Under the pieces are notes generated by a model. That model was not told where the DNA came from. It worked only from the letters and a program-made list of their open reading frames with translations, and did not search any database. The position numbers and the translations under genes are program-made. 64,000 nucleotides of DNA from Pilaira anomala. Its lineage: Eukaryota; Mucoromycota; Mucoromycetes; Mucorales; Mucoraceae. Position 1 is the first letter of the stretch. Each line of letters opens with the position of its first letter. Shown here in pieces: positions 18,072-31,302 of the stretch. The stretch is from positions 1,122,001 to 1,186,000 of the forward strand of contig JAIXMQ010000001.1 of assembly GCA_025716855.1 (NCBI GenBank), read 5' to 3'.

Positions 18072-21000
18072 TTAATGGACAGATAAAGACTGTTGGCGAA
18101 CCAAGTTATAGTAGACACCTCTGATGTCCAATAATTCCCAATGAGTACCTTGTTCAATAACACGACCGTCTTTGACAACACAAATAAGATCAGCATTTTG
18201 AATGGTAGAAAGACGATGTGCAATAGTGATAGTAGTACGACCACCTTCTTCGAGAATGTTATCAATGGCAGCTTGTACAAGCTTTTCACTTTCAGAATCA
18301 AGAGCAGAGGTAGCTTCATCTAATAAAAGAATCTTGGGTTTACGAATCAAGGCACGAGCAATAGCGATACGTTGCTTTTGACCACCGGATAATTGAGAAC
18401 CCTTATCACCGACACGAGTATTGTAACCATCAGGAAGACTGATAATGAAGTTGTGAATATTAGAAGCCTTACAGGCAGCTTCAACATCTTCTTGAGAAAT
18501 AGGCTTGCCATCATCAACACCAAATCTGATGTTTTCACCAATTGTCATATCGAAAAGAACAGGTTCTTGAGAAACTAAAGCCATGTGACTACGAAGGTTA
18601 CTGAGAGAATACTTGTTGACATTGTTATCATCAACACGAACAGTACCACTGGAGGGATCATACCATCTTTGAAGCATACCAATGGTAGTAGATTTACCAC
18701 AACCGGAAGGACCGACTAAAGCAATGGTTTGACCAGCCTTACCGCTAAGATTGAATTCACCATTGAAGATAGGGATATCAGGACGAGCAGGGTAACGGAA
18801 AGTGATGTTCTCAAAGTCAACGTCACCACGAACTTGTTCACGGCTAGGTTCAATACCTTCAAGATCAGGATCGATCTTGGGCTCACGTTCAAGGATTTCG
18901 AAAGCAGCAATAGCAGAGTATTTGGCCTTGGCAAAGGTAGTAGTGAAGACAGAGGCACGACCTACACCTTGAGCAGTAATCATGATGGTCATCATACAAG
19001 TAAACATGGCGTCAAAAGCAAGATCGTATTTATCCATGAGTTGAATACCGGCATAGAAAGCAACAGCGTTGGTATAAAGAGTGATACCTTGTTGAAGAGC
19101 ATAACCGATAGAGGACATATAAGCCTTACGTTGAGCAAGACGATGAGGACGATCGGTAGCGTTATGATACTTTCTTTCAAAGTGATTTTGCTTGTTAAGA
19201 CCGGCAACGGTACGGATTTCCTTGATAGCTTCACCAGCAACTTCACCACTTTGTTCGTTCGCCTTCTTGGTTTCATCTTCGAAACCACGATGGATCTTGG
19301 ATTCGTAACCGGTAGCAAACATAATGAAAGGAGCCATACAGAGAATAATTAAAGTTAACATCCAACTTTGAGTGAAAGCAATAGTTAAACCAGTAATAGT
19401 AGTAACAATAATTTGAGTGATATCACCCCAAGTCTTTGTAACTAATTCGTTGACATTCTTGGAATCAATAGCAAGCTTAGAAGTAAGAGCACCAAGAGAG
19501 TTATCTTCATCATCAAAGAAACCAACTTCTTGTCTCATGAAAGCACGGAAAATATCACCACGAAGACGCTTAGTATAACGTTCACCAGCAGTTTCAAAGG
19601 AAATGACTTGAGTAGAGAAACCGACGAAGGCAGCAAGACCGATGATAACAAACAAGAAAGAGTAAAGGTTAGTACCTTCCATAGGACCAGGAGGATTAGG
19701 GTCAATGACAAACATGGTAGTGATGACTTGAGCGAAAACAAGAGCGAAACAAGGGAAGACGGCACCAGCGATAGCGGCACCAGCAATACCAATAAACAAA
19801 AGATGCCATTCAGGACGCATTTGTAACAAGACTTTCTTGATAGGAACACTTTGTTTCATAGCTTCCTTACGTTCATCCTTTTCTTTACGAAGTTTCAATT
19901 CATAAGCATCTACAGAGGCACGACTGGTGGTCTTGAATAAATGAACATGGGTTTCATTATCACTAGCAGCTTGTTCCTCAGCACGTTTCTTTTCAACAGC
20001 GATTTCGGCTTGTTCACGTCTCATTAATTCTTCATCATCCACTTGTTCTTCGGCATCATCACCTACTTGTTTAGTAGCGATTTCTTGCTTACGAACTAAA
20101 TCGGCATAGACACCGTCAAGAGCGAGAAGATCGTTATGGTTACCTTGTTCGATTAAATCACCGGCTTGCATGACAACAATGAGATCAGCATTTCTAATAG
20201 TGGAAAGACGATGAGCAATAACAATGGTAGTACGATCAGCAGCGGCAGCATCTAAAGCAGCTTGGACTAAACGTTCAGATTGAGTATCTAAAGCAGAAGT
20301 AGCCTATTTAAAATAAATATAGAGTTAAGTGAATAAGGATGTTCAAAATGAATATATAATAATAATTTTTTTTTTTTTACCTCATCTAATAAGAGAATGG
20401 AAGGGTTCTTAAGAATAGCACGAGCAATAGCAATACGTTGCTTTTGACCACCAGAAAGCATACCACCGTGTTCACCAACAAGGGTTTCATAACCATCAGG
20501 AAGTTGAGAAATGAAAGAGTGACAGTTAGACTTCTTACAGGCGTCAACGATTTCATCGTTGGAAATTTCACCAGTAACACCCATTAATAAATTTTGCTTG
20601 ATAGACATGTTGAATAAGACAGGTTCTTGACTGACGACACCAATTTGACTACGAAGCCATGCGACGTTATATTCCTTAATGTTATGACCATCAACAATGA
20701 CACTACCTTCTTCAGCATCATAGAAACGTTGAAGGAGTTGAACACTAGTAGATTTACCAGAACCGGAAGGACCAACAAAAGCAACAGTCATACCAGGTTT
20801 AATAGAAAGGTTGAGTCTCTTTAAGATGGTAATATCAGGACGAGTAGGATAACTAAACTTGACATCTTTGAATTCGATTTGACCCAAGAACTTTTCAGGA
20901 GCTAAACCGGACTTATTGTCAACATCAATAGAAGGAGCACGATCTAAGGTAGCATAAATCTTGTAAGCAGCACCACAAGCACTAGAGACGGCAGATAAAT

Positions 21001-22138
21001 TAGGAGGTAATTGTAAAAGAGCAATGGCACCCATGATCATAGCAAAGAAGACAACGAGTACTTGTTCAGCACCTAATAAACCTTCACGAGAAAGCTTAGA
21101 ACCGTACCAGAAAGAAAGACCATAAGTAGAGAAAAGGATGAACATGAAAGAACCAAAACCGAAACCAAGGATTCTTCCACGCTTGACACCAGTTTCCATA
21201 GCCTTTAAGAGTTTATTGTCATAAAGTTTACCGAAACGATCTTGTAAAGTGAAAGAATAAACGGTACGAATACCAGAAAAGACTTGTTCAGCAACGGAAC
21301 CAGCTTCAGCATAAGAATCTTGAGCCAATAAAGTATATTTAGTAATGAAGTAACCCATGGCACCACCCGCACCAGCTAAAAGAGGAAGAGTGGCTAACAT
21401 GACCACAGCAAGTCTCCAACCTTTTACGAAAGCGATAATGAAACCAGCAATGAATTGACCAAGACACATAATAAGAAGACCGAATTTTTCAGAAATACCA
21501 TCTTGAATTAATTGAGTATCAGTAGCTAAACGAGTGGTTAAAGAACCCTCTTCAGCTTTATCAAACCAACCCATTTCTTGACGAAGAATGGCATGAACGT
21601 ACATAGAACGAATACGACGTACTTGATTTTCACCAGTTAAGACCCAAAAGCAATTAGCACAATAAGCGGCAACGAGTACAGCAGTACCCATATAAACAAA
21701 AGTTAAGACAAGAGGTTGAGTATCAGCAATAAGTTGTTTAGTGTCACCACTCATCATGGATTCACCAATGGTACCCATAAATTGACCAAAGATAATGATG
21801 GAGATAGGTTGCATAGCACCAATACCAGCAGAGAAAATGGCAGCGATACAGATCATTAAAGCTTCCATCTTGGTAGCAAAACGGAAAATTTTATAGATAG
21901 GAACCGAAGGTTGCTTTTCCTTCTTTTTCTTCTTTTTCTCTTCTTCTTCAGCTTCGATTTGACGACGTGATTCAACTTGCTTAAGAGGAATAGCTGCAAT
22001 TTCTTCCATTAAAAGTTTTTCATCGTTGTGGTTAGAAGGAGTAGGTACTGAAGATTGATTACTACTACGTTTATGATCTCCATGTATAGTTTGACTTGTC
22101 GACGATGATCGTCGTGACGACGAAATTGATCCCGTCAT
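18072..22138 (-). CDS. Full-length ABCB-type (P-glycoprotein-like) ABC transporter
   Basis: Two exons (22138-20381, 20303-18072) with a 77-bp intron lying exactly between Walker B (ILLLDE) and ATSALD of the first nucleotide-binding domain; 1,329 aa. Layout is TMD1-NBD1-TMD2-NBD2. NBD1 (about residues 415-650) has GPSGSGKST, LSGGQKQR and ILLLDE; NBD2 (about 1,085-1,320) has GPSGCGKST, LSGGQKQR and ILLLDEATSALDSESE. All key catalytic motifs are intact in both halves. The N-terminal 65 residues are Ser-rich and charged. The linker is long and very acidic/charged. Likely an ATP-driven exporter of hydrophobic compounds (multidrug type) at plasma membrane or vacuole; a peptide-pheromone exporter of the Ste6 type is an alternative. 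Confidence 0.93.
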
Positions 22139-22499
22139 GTTTATGCTATTATTATTTTAAAAATAAAAAAGAGAATAAAAAAAAAAAAGACAAAGAAAAA
22201 ATAAAAGAATAAATAATCCTCATTGGTATTTATATTACTTGTGAGTAACACAAAAAAAAAAGCTTTAGCGGAACGTTGAATTTTCGGTCGAATAAATACA
22301 CCGTGTTGACCGATCCAATCAAAAATTATAAAATGAGTACAGAAAGGTTGTTAGGTTTCTTTCACGTTTATATTCAAACTCATATCTACATTCGGCACCT
22401 TCCCCATTTATTATTTTTTGATTTGAATGTATGACTCAAAAAGCAAGAAAAAGTTTATTGTTTTCGATGTAGTATTACTGCATAAAAAAAAAAATTTTT
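22139..22499. promoter_or_regulatory. Promoter region of the ABC transporter
   Basis: 361 bp between the ABC start codon and the proposed last ValRS exon, both on the minus strand. It holds the ABC promoter and the ValRS 3' end; A/T runs at 22177-22190 and 22484-22499. No specific operator identified. Confidence 0.35.
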
Positions 22500-25396
22500 T
22501 TATGTCTTTTCGTTTTTAATCAATGATAGTGAATTGATCTCTTTTTCTAAAGTCTTTTGTTCTAACTTTAACATCACAAGTCGTTGGCTATATTTATATA
22601 TAAAAGAGAGAGAGAGAAGAGAAAAGATGAATATAAATAAAGTGTCAAAAAAAAAAAAAAAAAAAAAAAAAACTTACTTGTTTTTCTCCTTGACTATAAC
22701 CGGAACAGCTTGATTGTAACCTGGTTTGTTCATTTTAATATTCAATTTTTCTAAATCTAGCTTGACTTTGTTTAGTTTTTTATTTAGTAATGCATTTTTG
22801 TTATTGATGACAGTATAAAGATCTGTTCCTTTTGCTGCGGCAATTTCTAATTGAGCTCTTAATACTTCTTTAGTTGGTACCAAGATTTGTAACTTTTCAT
22901 CAATTGCCTTTGAAGTCCAATCATCTAAATTTAAGCTATTATCCTATTTTTACGTTTTTTTTTTTAAAAGAAAAAAAAAAGGGATTTTCAAGTAAGGATC
23001 TGCGTATTGTTGTTGTTGTTGTTGTTATGTATTTACAAAATAACTTACATTTGCATCAAGTACGTTCATATTTGAAGCTTTTACAAAGTTCTGGATTTCA
23101 TTCATGTATAATTTGAGTGGACCATTTTGATTTAATAGTTGTGGATCACTACATAAGATAGTAAATGGTAATTCTTTTCCTACACTAATTTGATTTCCTT
23201 GTCTTAATGACCTTGAAGCATGAATAATAGAAAGAATCACTTTGAAATGATCTTCTACTTTTTCATCATGTAAATTTGAATAATGTTTAATATCAGGATA
23301 ACTTTCAACCATTAATGATGGCGCGGATGTCTTTTTATCTAAATTTGGTAGACTCGATCTCATGTGCTGCCATAATTCCTATAAATATATCAAAATGTAT
23401 ATGTACATGAGTAAAAAAAAAAAAAAAAAAAAGATGCAGCTCACTAAAATATGAGTCTTATTTTACCTCTGTCACAAAAGGCATAAAAGGATGTGCTAAA
23501 CGTAAAGAAATATCCATACATGCATGTAAAATCTGCAGTGTAGCATTCTGATCTCACAAAAGTTAATTAAGTACTATTTTTTTTTTTAAAAAAAAAAAAC
23601 TCAAATTATACCTTTTCTTTTAAATCAGATTTACCAAGAGATGATTTTGAGAATTCAACATAAGTATCACATACATCTTCTACTACAAATCTACGTAAAG
23701 CATCCGTTGCTTCAAATAAACGAGAAGATTCAAAACCATTTTGACATTTAATAATGGTGTCTGCCATACGAGATAAAATGTATCTATTTGCTAAAGATAA
23801 ATCGTTGCTACTAAACAACGGATTTTCTGTACTGTCAAAATTCATATTGGGTTCGGCGGCTTCTAATTTTCCTAAACCGAATTTAAACAAATTCCATAAT
23901 TTGTTACAGAAATAGGATGTTTGAATGACATTGGAAATATCTAGATTGATTTGTCTTGATTGTTGTGTATATTGTACTAATGCAAATCTTAAAGAGTCTG
24001 TACCACAAGCAGGAATACCATTTGGGTATTCTTTTTCAAGATTACGAGTACTCCTATATAAAGTAGTTTGTTGGAAAAACAGTTATTTTTGTAAATATAT
24101 TTTTTTAATAATACGCACGTTCCGATTTCTTTTTCAGGTAGATTTGTGTGTAACAAATTATCCTTCATCTCTTGTAAACTCACACCTTCAATCACATGCA
24201 AAGGATCGATAACGTTTCCAAGCGATTTAGACATTTTACGTCCTTGTGCATCACGTACCTTAAATGGAAAGATAAGCTTTAAAAAAAAAGGGGGGGGGGA
24301 GTTTTTTTGATTTCATATTACCATAGCGTGTAAATAAATGGTTTCAAATGGTACTTTATGGTCTGCAAAATGATTCGCCAGCATGGCCATTCGTGCAACC
24401 CAAAAGAATAGAATATCATATCCAGTTTCCATTACTTGAATTGGATAACGATCCTATTTATTGTTGTTAAAATCTAACGCGTTCTTTTTTTTTTCTCTCT
24501 CTCTCGTATACAAAAAAGGTATTCTTACCGGAATCGATTCGCCTTTGTTTCCTTTCCAACCTAGTGCAGAAAGAGGTAATAAACCTGAAGAAAACCAAGT
24601 ATCTAATACGTCGCCATCCTAATATTTTTAAAAAGGTGTAAGGACAAATCAGAAATGCAATTAAATTCTGTATTACATTACCTTGATCAACTCGAATGAA
24701 GTATTTGTAGGATAGCCTTTCTTTTGCAAGAGATCTACGGCCCGTTTTTCTGCTTTAACTTTGTCGGGGCCAACTACCCATAATTCTTGACCTATCAAAA
24801 TAAAATGGTTCATTTTATTTTTATTTTTTTTTTTTTGGCCGACGGGCCGGGTCCAAAAATAGTTTTTTTATGTTACCTTTATCTTCAGTTAATTTAATTT
24901 GATAGGCTGGAATCTCATGTCCCCACCATAATTGTCGAGAAATACACCAGTCTTGAATGTTATCTGTCAAAAGGATAAATATTTTAAACATTTTTAAACA
25001 AACTAATTTTTTTTTTTTTTTTTTTTTACCCAACCATCTGTACCAGTCTTGTACAAATTGATCTGGTACAATCTTCATTTTTCCATTTTCTACTTGCCTT
25101 TTTGAAATAGCTGCAAGTTCATTACACTTAATATACCTATTTATTCTTTACATTTTAGATATTTTCAATCATATATTTAAATATCTATAAATTTTACCAT
25201 TGTGGTTGTAATAAAGGTTCAATAACATCGCCCGAACGAGAACAAACAGCTACTCGCATCACATGTTTATCATCTCTTCCCTTGTAACATCCAAGCTGAC
25301 TTAATTTATCAATCACAATTTCTCTTACTTCGAATCGATCGTGCCCCTAAAAAACGAAAAAAAAAAAATGATGAAAAAGCCAGTCTCACTCGTAAT

Positions 25397-25431
<35 letters not shown>

Positions 25432-26791
25432 CTAATTCAGGCAAACCACAATTATGATTCAATTTTCCTAATTTATCGAAAATGCTCTCAATAGGAAGAT
25501 TATGACGACGGGCACAAGCGTAATCATTTGGGTCGTGTGCAGGCGTGACCTAAATCAGTTGATCATTTAGTGTTCTAAAATAATGATAGTTATTAAAGCA
25601 ATATTTACTTTGACTACACCCGTTCCGAACTCCATATCTACTAAACTTGCATCACAGACAATAGGAATTTCCTTTTTAAGGATTGGATGGTAAACTGATT
25701 TTCCATGTAAAGTCTTTGAATCATTTTCTTGTTAATTCTTTTTCTCTGTATTTCTTATTTTTTTTTTTCTCTTTTTACCTTGTATCTTTCATCTTGAGGA
25801 TGAATGGCTACAGCACAATCACCCAACATAGTCTCAATACGTGTAGTGGATACAGTTAATTCATCAATACCTCCATGATCTGGGTTCACTACTTTATAAG
25901 AGAAATTATGTAATACACCAAACTCAACTCTAGAATTTAGAAAGTAATATGTTTGTGTTACTTCTCCAAGTCAATAATTTTTTTTTTTTTTGTTTACACA
26001 TTTAAAAAAAAAAAGAAGCTTTACGGTGTTGATCTTCCAGGTAAATTCAATAATGTTCTACCATTGATATTCTTATAATCTACTTCGATATCGGAAATGA
26101 CAGTTTCTAAAGCACAACACCAATTGACCAGTCGAGTATCACGATAAATCAAACCATCTTCAAACAATTGCATAAAAGCATTTTGAACGGCTTCATAACG
26201 CGGTTCATCCATCGTAAAGAACTCGTTTTTCCAATCTAAAGAAGCGCCCATCCGTCTCATTTGATGCAAGATATGATTACCATATTTTTCTTTCCATTTC
26301 CAAATCTCCTTTACAAAGGCGTCTCTTCCCAAATCATGACGTGTCAAACCCCGTTCCTTCATGATCATCTTTTCTACAACGGATTGAGTACCAATACCGG
26401 CATGATCTGTGCCTGGAATCCATTGAACGTCGTATCCGTTCATTCTTTTCCATCGTACAATAGCGTCTTGTACACTAAAGGTCAATGCGTGTCCGATATG
26501 CAATGATCCTGTCACGTTGGGTGGTGGTGTAATCATCGTGAATGGCTTCTTCTTTTCTATCGTTTGTTGATAATCTGCACTGCTCGCTCTGAATAATCCT
26601 TGTGTATTCCACCACTCGTACCAGCCTTCTTCAACTACTTTGGCGTTATAAGAAGGTCCGAACTCCTTTTTCGGTTTACTCAAGGTTGAGTTGAGTCGTG
26701 CTGTTTTTTGGACGTTCTTTATTAATACTGTGGTGGGTACTCTGTTGCTGTTACGTATCCATGGTGTTGCCATGGTACCGTAGAATCGCAT
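22500..26791 (-). CDS. Valyl-tRNA synthetase
   Basis: About 16 exons on the minus strand. The start at 26791 ([14 protein letters not shown]) opens a basic, Ser/Thr-rich leader like a mitochondrial targeting signal before the catalytic core at [20 protein letters not shown]. Class I motifs are intact: [17 protein letters not shown] (HIGH) and [14 protein letters not shown] (KMSKS). The editing domain contains ATMLGD-type TRIETMLGD and the GTGVVKV...HDPND stretch. The Val tRNA arm-binding C-terminus is a coiled coil. A TAA at 22676 overlaps a consensus donor (gtaagt); splicing there to an acceptor at 22588 adds 29 residues ([16 protein letters not shown]) that complete the usual ValRS coiled coil, so I end the gene at 22500. 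It charges tRNA-Val, probably serving cytosol and mitochondria. A later start would give the cytosolic form. Confidence 0.9.
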
Positions 26792-26851
26792 ACTGCTGTC
26801 AACTAATAATAATAATAATAAAAAAAGATAAAAGCGTCCCTGGTTCAAGTA

Positions 26852-26884
<33 letters not shown>

Positions 26885-27289
26885 GAAATAAAATTAAAGG
26901 ACGACAGTCACCCACTTTAAAAGAACGGCCACAGGTTTGAATAGATTAAGGAGTACCTACAAACACACCTATGATCCGAAGTTTGAAAACTTAAAAAAAT
27001 GATACAAATCGGTGTACACTTACTTTAATTGTTATTTGTGTAGTCTCAAAGTACGCGTATGTAATTAATAAGATGTTTTCAGTCATGTATATAATGGGGT
27101 GAAGAAAGTTTTGCACATTGAAACTTCAAAACTCCTGTCTAGATTGAAAAAAATAACTTTCGAAGTCCTTTATATACTTTCCCACCATAGCTATACCTAA
27201 AACTTCTCATTACATAAAAATTATTATACTCAACGCACAGAAAGAGAGAAATTAAAAAAAAAAATATTTCGGTTATTTTATATCAATAT
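26792..27289. other. Upstream region of ValRS and edge of a transposon relic
   Basis: It holds the ValRS promoter with a 31-nt T run (about 26,853-26,883 on the plus strand) and an unassigned AT-rich stretch up to the Tc1 relic. No gene seen. Confidence 0.4.
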
Positions 27290-28280
27290 TTGATAGGGTC
27301 TCTTTTTTACATCAATTACTTGCTTCATGCGGTCTGGTATACACTATCAATGAATTTGTTGATGTATTCAACACTGATAGTATTCCAGGTGAATCCAATC
27401 ATTCATTGTGTGGAACGACGAGATCTATGATTGTACGATTCATGATGAAGCTTTCTTTTTAAAATGTTCCATATGTTTTCAATTGGATTCAAGTCTGAAG
27501 ATCTTGTTGGCCATTTCAATTTCCTGATACCAACACTTTCTCTCTACTCGTTTTTTTGTCTCACGACTTTTGAGAATGGAAGTGTTGTCTTTCATAAGAG
27601 TTACATCTGGTTTGTTATTATAAAAATCTAACAAGATAGGTTTATACAGACATCGGCAATGTATTCCTTTCTTTGGATACTTCCCTTAGGTAAAATTATC
27701 AGTGAAGACCTCTTACCACCACAAATGCCGCCCCAAACCATTACTTTTTGGCTCTTCTCTTCATGAAAGAAGGCTTCAAACGTTCCATTAAAACTTTCTC
27801 TCTTGGCTCTCTCTATACTTTATTAAGGTCAATATCAGCCCCCCAACTTCGATACTGAACTCATCAGTCCTCCTTTGGTCTAAAAAGTCCCCAATCTTTC
27901 TGCTCTTGAACAAACTTTAATCTCTCCTTCATATCTCTACTTTCGAGGAATGGGTTTCCCACCAGTTCTCATTCTTTTTCTTATATTTATTGATTTTAGC
28001 TCATTTTGAAGCAACCATGTGATCGTCTTGAAAGACATTTCGTTAATAACAGATTGTTGAGTAGAGGCTCTGTTTTTTTTAACATATCTTCTCAATAAAC
28101 GCCTGTTTCTTTCCGTTAAACTTTTAGGTTCTTCCAGAGCTCTTCCTTACTCTCGTTCCTGAAATCCTTTAATAATTATACTTATGGTAGAAACCGCAAC
28201 TCCGAAATCATTTGCGATTTTCCTCCTGAGTATTAACGTCTCCTCTCGCGCGTTCAATGACCATAGATTTCTGTTCAGTT
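27290..28280 (-). pseudogene. Tc1-family transposase relic
   Basis: The minus strand reads, with several stops, KVMVWGGICGGKRSSLIILP (about 27,770-27,690), then WPTRSSDLNPIENIWNILKR (about 27,515-27,455), the hallmark W-P-x-x-S-P-D-L-N-P-I-E-x-x-W block of Tc1 transposases (the usual Pro before Asp is Ser here), and a C-terminal tail. A helix-turn-helix region with ERARGDVNTQEE lies near 28,250-28,200. Many stop codons make it clearly dead. I could not find convincing terminal inverted repeats. Confidence 0.8.
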
Positions 28281-28659
28281 GTTAAAAAAGAGGTATGTAT
28301 TAAATGAAAATATCGATTATAAAGAAAAAAAAAAAAGAGAGAGAGAGAGAGAGAAACAAAGGTTTAAATATTCACATGAATTCCTTAAAGACTGGGGTTT
28401 CAATTTACAAAACTTTCTTCAACTCATTGTACGCTTGGTACACACTCGATGTGATATGTATTGATAACAAAGTCCTTGTAGTTTCCTACGCTCCTTTGGA
28501 TTTTAGCTAAGAAGCAATTTGTGGATTTATAGAATCGTTTATGTGAGTGTCTTATACTCGATGATGTTATCTTTTGTATTTTAGAGGAAAGATATGCCCA
28601 CCATAGTATTTGCGCACCCTATACAAATACGCCAATTGAACCCGTCATGACATTACTTT

Positions 28660-29046
28660 TTTTGCGTACCGCCATTTTTTAATCCTGTCACTGAATTTTT
28701 ATCAACCACTCACTTGATTGTTATTGACATCTTATTTTTTTTTCCACACGCCATACAAGAAGGATTTTTTTTTTTTAGTTTTATTATAAATCATTTTTTT
28801 TTCTAATCCTTTTTTTTATTTCTTTGCTTTTTTTTTATATCTCAAAATAAATCTTCCTTGCCGCTAACACCTTCTTAATTGTTTCTTTGATCACTTACGT
28901 TATCCCGATAAGTAATCGTATCAATAAGTAAATATATCTTTAAACTTGCATAATACGTGTTGTCAGTAGTAAGATATATTATATATAGCTCTACTAACTT
29001 TATCATAAAGAAGTGATTCTTTGTCTAATAATAAATCTCAATAGAA
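28660..29046 (+). repeat. Dispersed repeat family, copy A (about 380 bp)
   Basis: Shares an ordered series of matches, in the same orientation, with 54655-55012: tttatcaaccactcacttg, acgccatacaagaaggattt, atctcaaaataaa, ttgatcacttacgttatcc, gtatcaataagtaaa, aataatctcaatag-type ends. The copies differ by many substitutions and small indels. It is non-coding and contains no terminal repeats that I can see. Class unknown. Confidence 0.7.
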
Positions 29047-31082
29047 AATGTTCTTTTTTATGTAGATTGCATATATTGGATAGAGAGGTTATTCTATCCA
29101 AACTTGTTTAGTGGTGAGGTGGCCGTCAGCAAGCGAAGCGGGTAGATCAGTTCGAGGGGGGGGGGGGTTTAAAAAAAACTGATATTGGTAAAAATGACAA
29201 GTATATCTTTCTCCTATATAAAAAGTCCAGGATTTAGAGCCTTATTACAAGAGTTTACGTTTAGCAACAACTTCGCTGCTAATTTTCTCGGAAAAGAAAA
29301 CAAGAAGAAAACTACTGATAAAACTCTCTAACCCAAGCTTTTCATCTTCATCTTCTATTTCTGCTGAGAACTGAATATATAATCTCAACAAAAGTAAATA
29401 AATTTTACAGATAATATTCTTATTTATGTTAGAATTAAATTTCACGTCTATATAATACTTTACTGAAGACAGAGCATTCAATTGAATGATAGTAATCTAA
29501 TATCATCAAAAGAGAAGCAATGAGAAAACTTCTTGATTGCAGCTAATTGATGCCAGTGAGGCCACAAGTTCCCTATTAACCGGTGAATAAACCAACACTT
29601 ACGGGATTCTGCTTCTGTATGATTAGGGAAAGCTGATGTTTAAAAAAAAAAAAAAAAAATCAAAATCCATTGTTTGTATAAGTTTAATTACTTGACCTTT
29701 TACTGTTAGGAGTAAAACCTTTTTTTTTTTTTTTGACAAAGTTATCGGATAAATTTCATATTGGATTTAACCAGTAGATCTTTTTCAGATTAAAAAATTA
29801 TTGTTTTCGTAAAAAGGGATTTCAAGAATATAAAGGATTTGTTTCCTTCAACTTTGAGGAACGACAATATAATAGTATAATTTTGCTCCCAAATTAAGTA
29901 AATCGAACAGAGTGTTTAAGATTTGTATGAAGCATGGCCGTTTGTATTTAACAAATTTATAACAAATATTACAATAGATCTCAAATGATATTGAAGCTTG
30001 TTAATGGGTTACTATGTAGAAAAAAAATATCAAAAAAAAGGGGTAATAATTCAAACAGAAAAAAACCGGTTACGAACTCTCAAGTGTCTTGTATGTAAGC
30101 TAAAATTATGTTACTTCATAAAAAAAACAGTTGGATAGCTTACAACTTATTTATTAGGCTTGATAAATTAATGAAACACTCAATAATTTTTTTTTTATTA
30201 TTAGAGGCAGTTCCTTCTGAGGCCAATGTGATGATAAGGGTTTGGGCCTCTTTGAAGTCTTTTTCTGTAACACGGTATTTATATCAGGAACTAGTGGTAC
30301 ATTATTGTGACTATAATATGGAGAGTTATAAAGTGAATTTGATTTTAAAAAATCCAGAAAAATTGCATGAACAATAACGAAGCTGTATACATACATGTAG
30401 TAAATAATATATGTATAATAAACCGTTTTTTGATTTAACAGTTAAAAGGTTGCACAATAGTTTCATCTTTTATAGAATCACATTATAGACTAGGAAATCA
30501 ATTGTGATGTTACAGATTTCGAGGGTGCTGTCTGACCAACGTTTCAGGTAGCGCAGATCTGTCGTAGTCATTTGCTCTCAGTATCATATGATGAATTAAA
30601 TATATAGATTATCTATTAGATTAAAATAAAGTTATAACGTATATATATATATATATATAGCAGATGCCATTAGTTTACTGTAACTTAATTCTTCCTCTCC
30701 CCGTGACATGTTGTCTTTAACAGGTACCCCATTAAAGACAAATGTTGGCAATTACATAGATATAAACGATATAATGATTTATTTACTAGTTTCTTGTATG
30801 TACAAACATCAGATAAATTATTTAAACTTTAAAACAAGTAAATAATAAGAGTGCTCAATGTTTATTGTTTGTATATACGATTATGAAATTAGTTTAAATA
30901 CACTTACCAAACAAGCATTATCCAATCATGTTTTTGGGTAATTATCACAAGCATTATGACAATTCAGGCTTGTCAAATCTTTACGGATGTATTCTATCCT
31001 TCTAGCAGAAAGAAGCATAACGTTTGGCGGACCGCTTATTTTCACAGTTCAATGAAAAACTTAAAAAACTTGTTTGGGATTG
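29047..31082. other. Gene-poor AT-rich region with possible small relics
   Basis: About 2 kb with no confident gene. At about 29,630-29,500 the minus strand reads FPNHTEAESRKCWFIHRLIG followed by NLWPHWHQLAAIK, which looks like a decayed coding piece of unknown family. At 30,396-30,154 (minus) another short open stretch of unknown nature occurs. A (TA)n run lies at about 30,640-30,659 and a G run at 29,155-29,167. Confidence 0.4.
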
Positions 31083-31087
31083 ATTGG
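31083..31087 (-). promoter_or_regulatory. CCAAT box upstream of CHO2
   Basis: ATTGG in the context tgattggctataa, 216 bp upstream of the CHO2 start. It fits the binding core of the Hap/NF-Y complex. Similar CCAAT cores lie upstream of the OMS1-like gene (42910) and NDUFA13 (48088). Confidence 0.4.
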
Positions 31088-31168
31088 CTATAACGTGGGA
31101 CAGAATTGAGTATAAGTGATGCTTGAAGTTTTTTTATTTTTACCCCATCCTTCGTATTTTGACTGCTT

Positions 31169-31179
31169 ATTTCACATGG
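31169..31179 (+). promoter_or_regulatory. Inositol/choline-responsive element (ICRE/UAS-INO) match
   Basis: ATTTCACATGG matches the yeast ICRE consensus WYTTCAYRTGS at all 11 positions, 124 bp upstream of the CHO2 ATG. In yeast this site binds Ino2/Ino4 and drives CHO2 itself, so the position is biologically sensible. Function in this fungus is inference. Confidence 0.6.
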
Positions 31180-31186
31180 AAAGGGC

Positions 31187-31224
<38 letters not shown>

Positions 31225-31302
31225 GTAAGGGAAAGTTTTTGTTCCTGGAACTTCTTTTTCCTTTACTTTTTTTTTTTTTTCAACAAAAAACTAAAAATAA
31301 AA

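Noticed and set aside
27060..28640. Terminal inverted repeats of the Tc1 relic
   Set aside because: Candidate ends (ggggtgaagaaag near 27,100 and gcgcaccctat near 28,610) match too poorly to define the element.
29110..29170. tRNA-like stretch with cagttcgag and a G run
   Set aside because: No acceptor stem, D-arm or anticodon arm can be paired around it.
30108..30396. Overlapping short ORFs on both strands
   Set aside because: Neither shows a domain or coding-like residue pattern strong enough to call; noted only within the spacer description.
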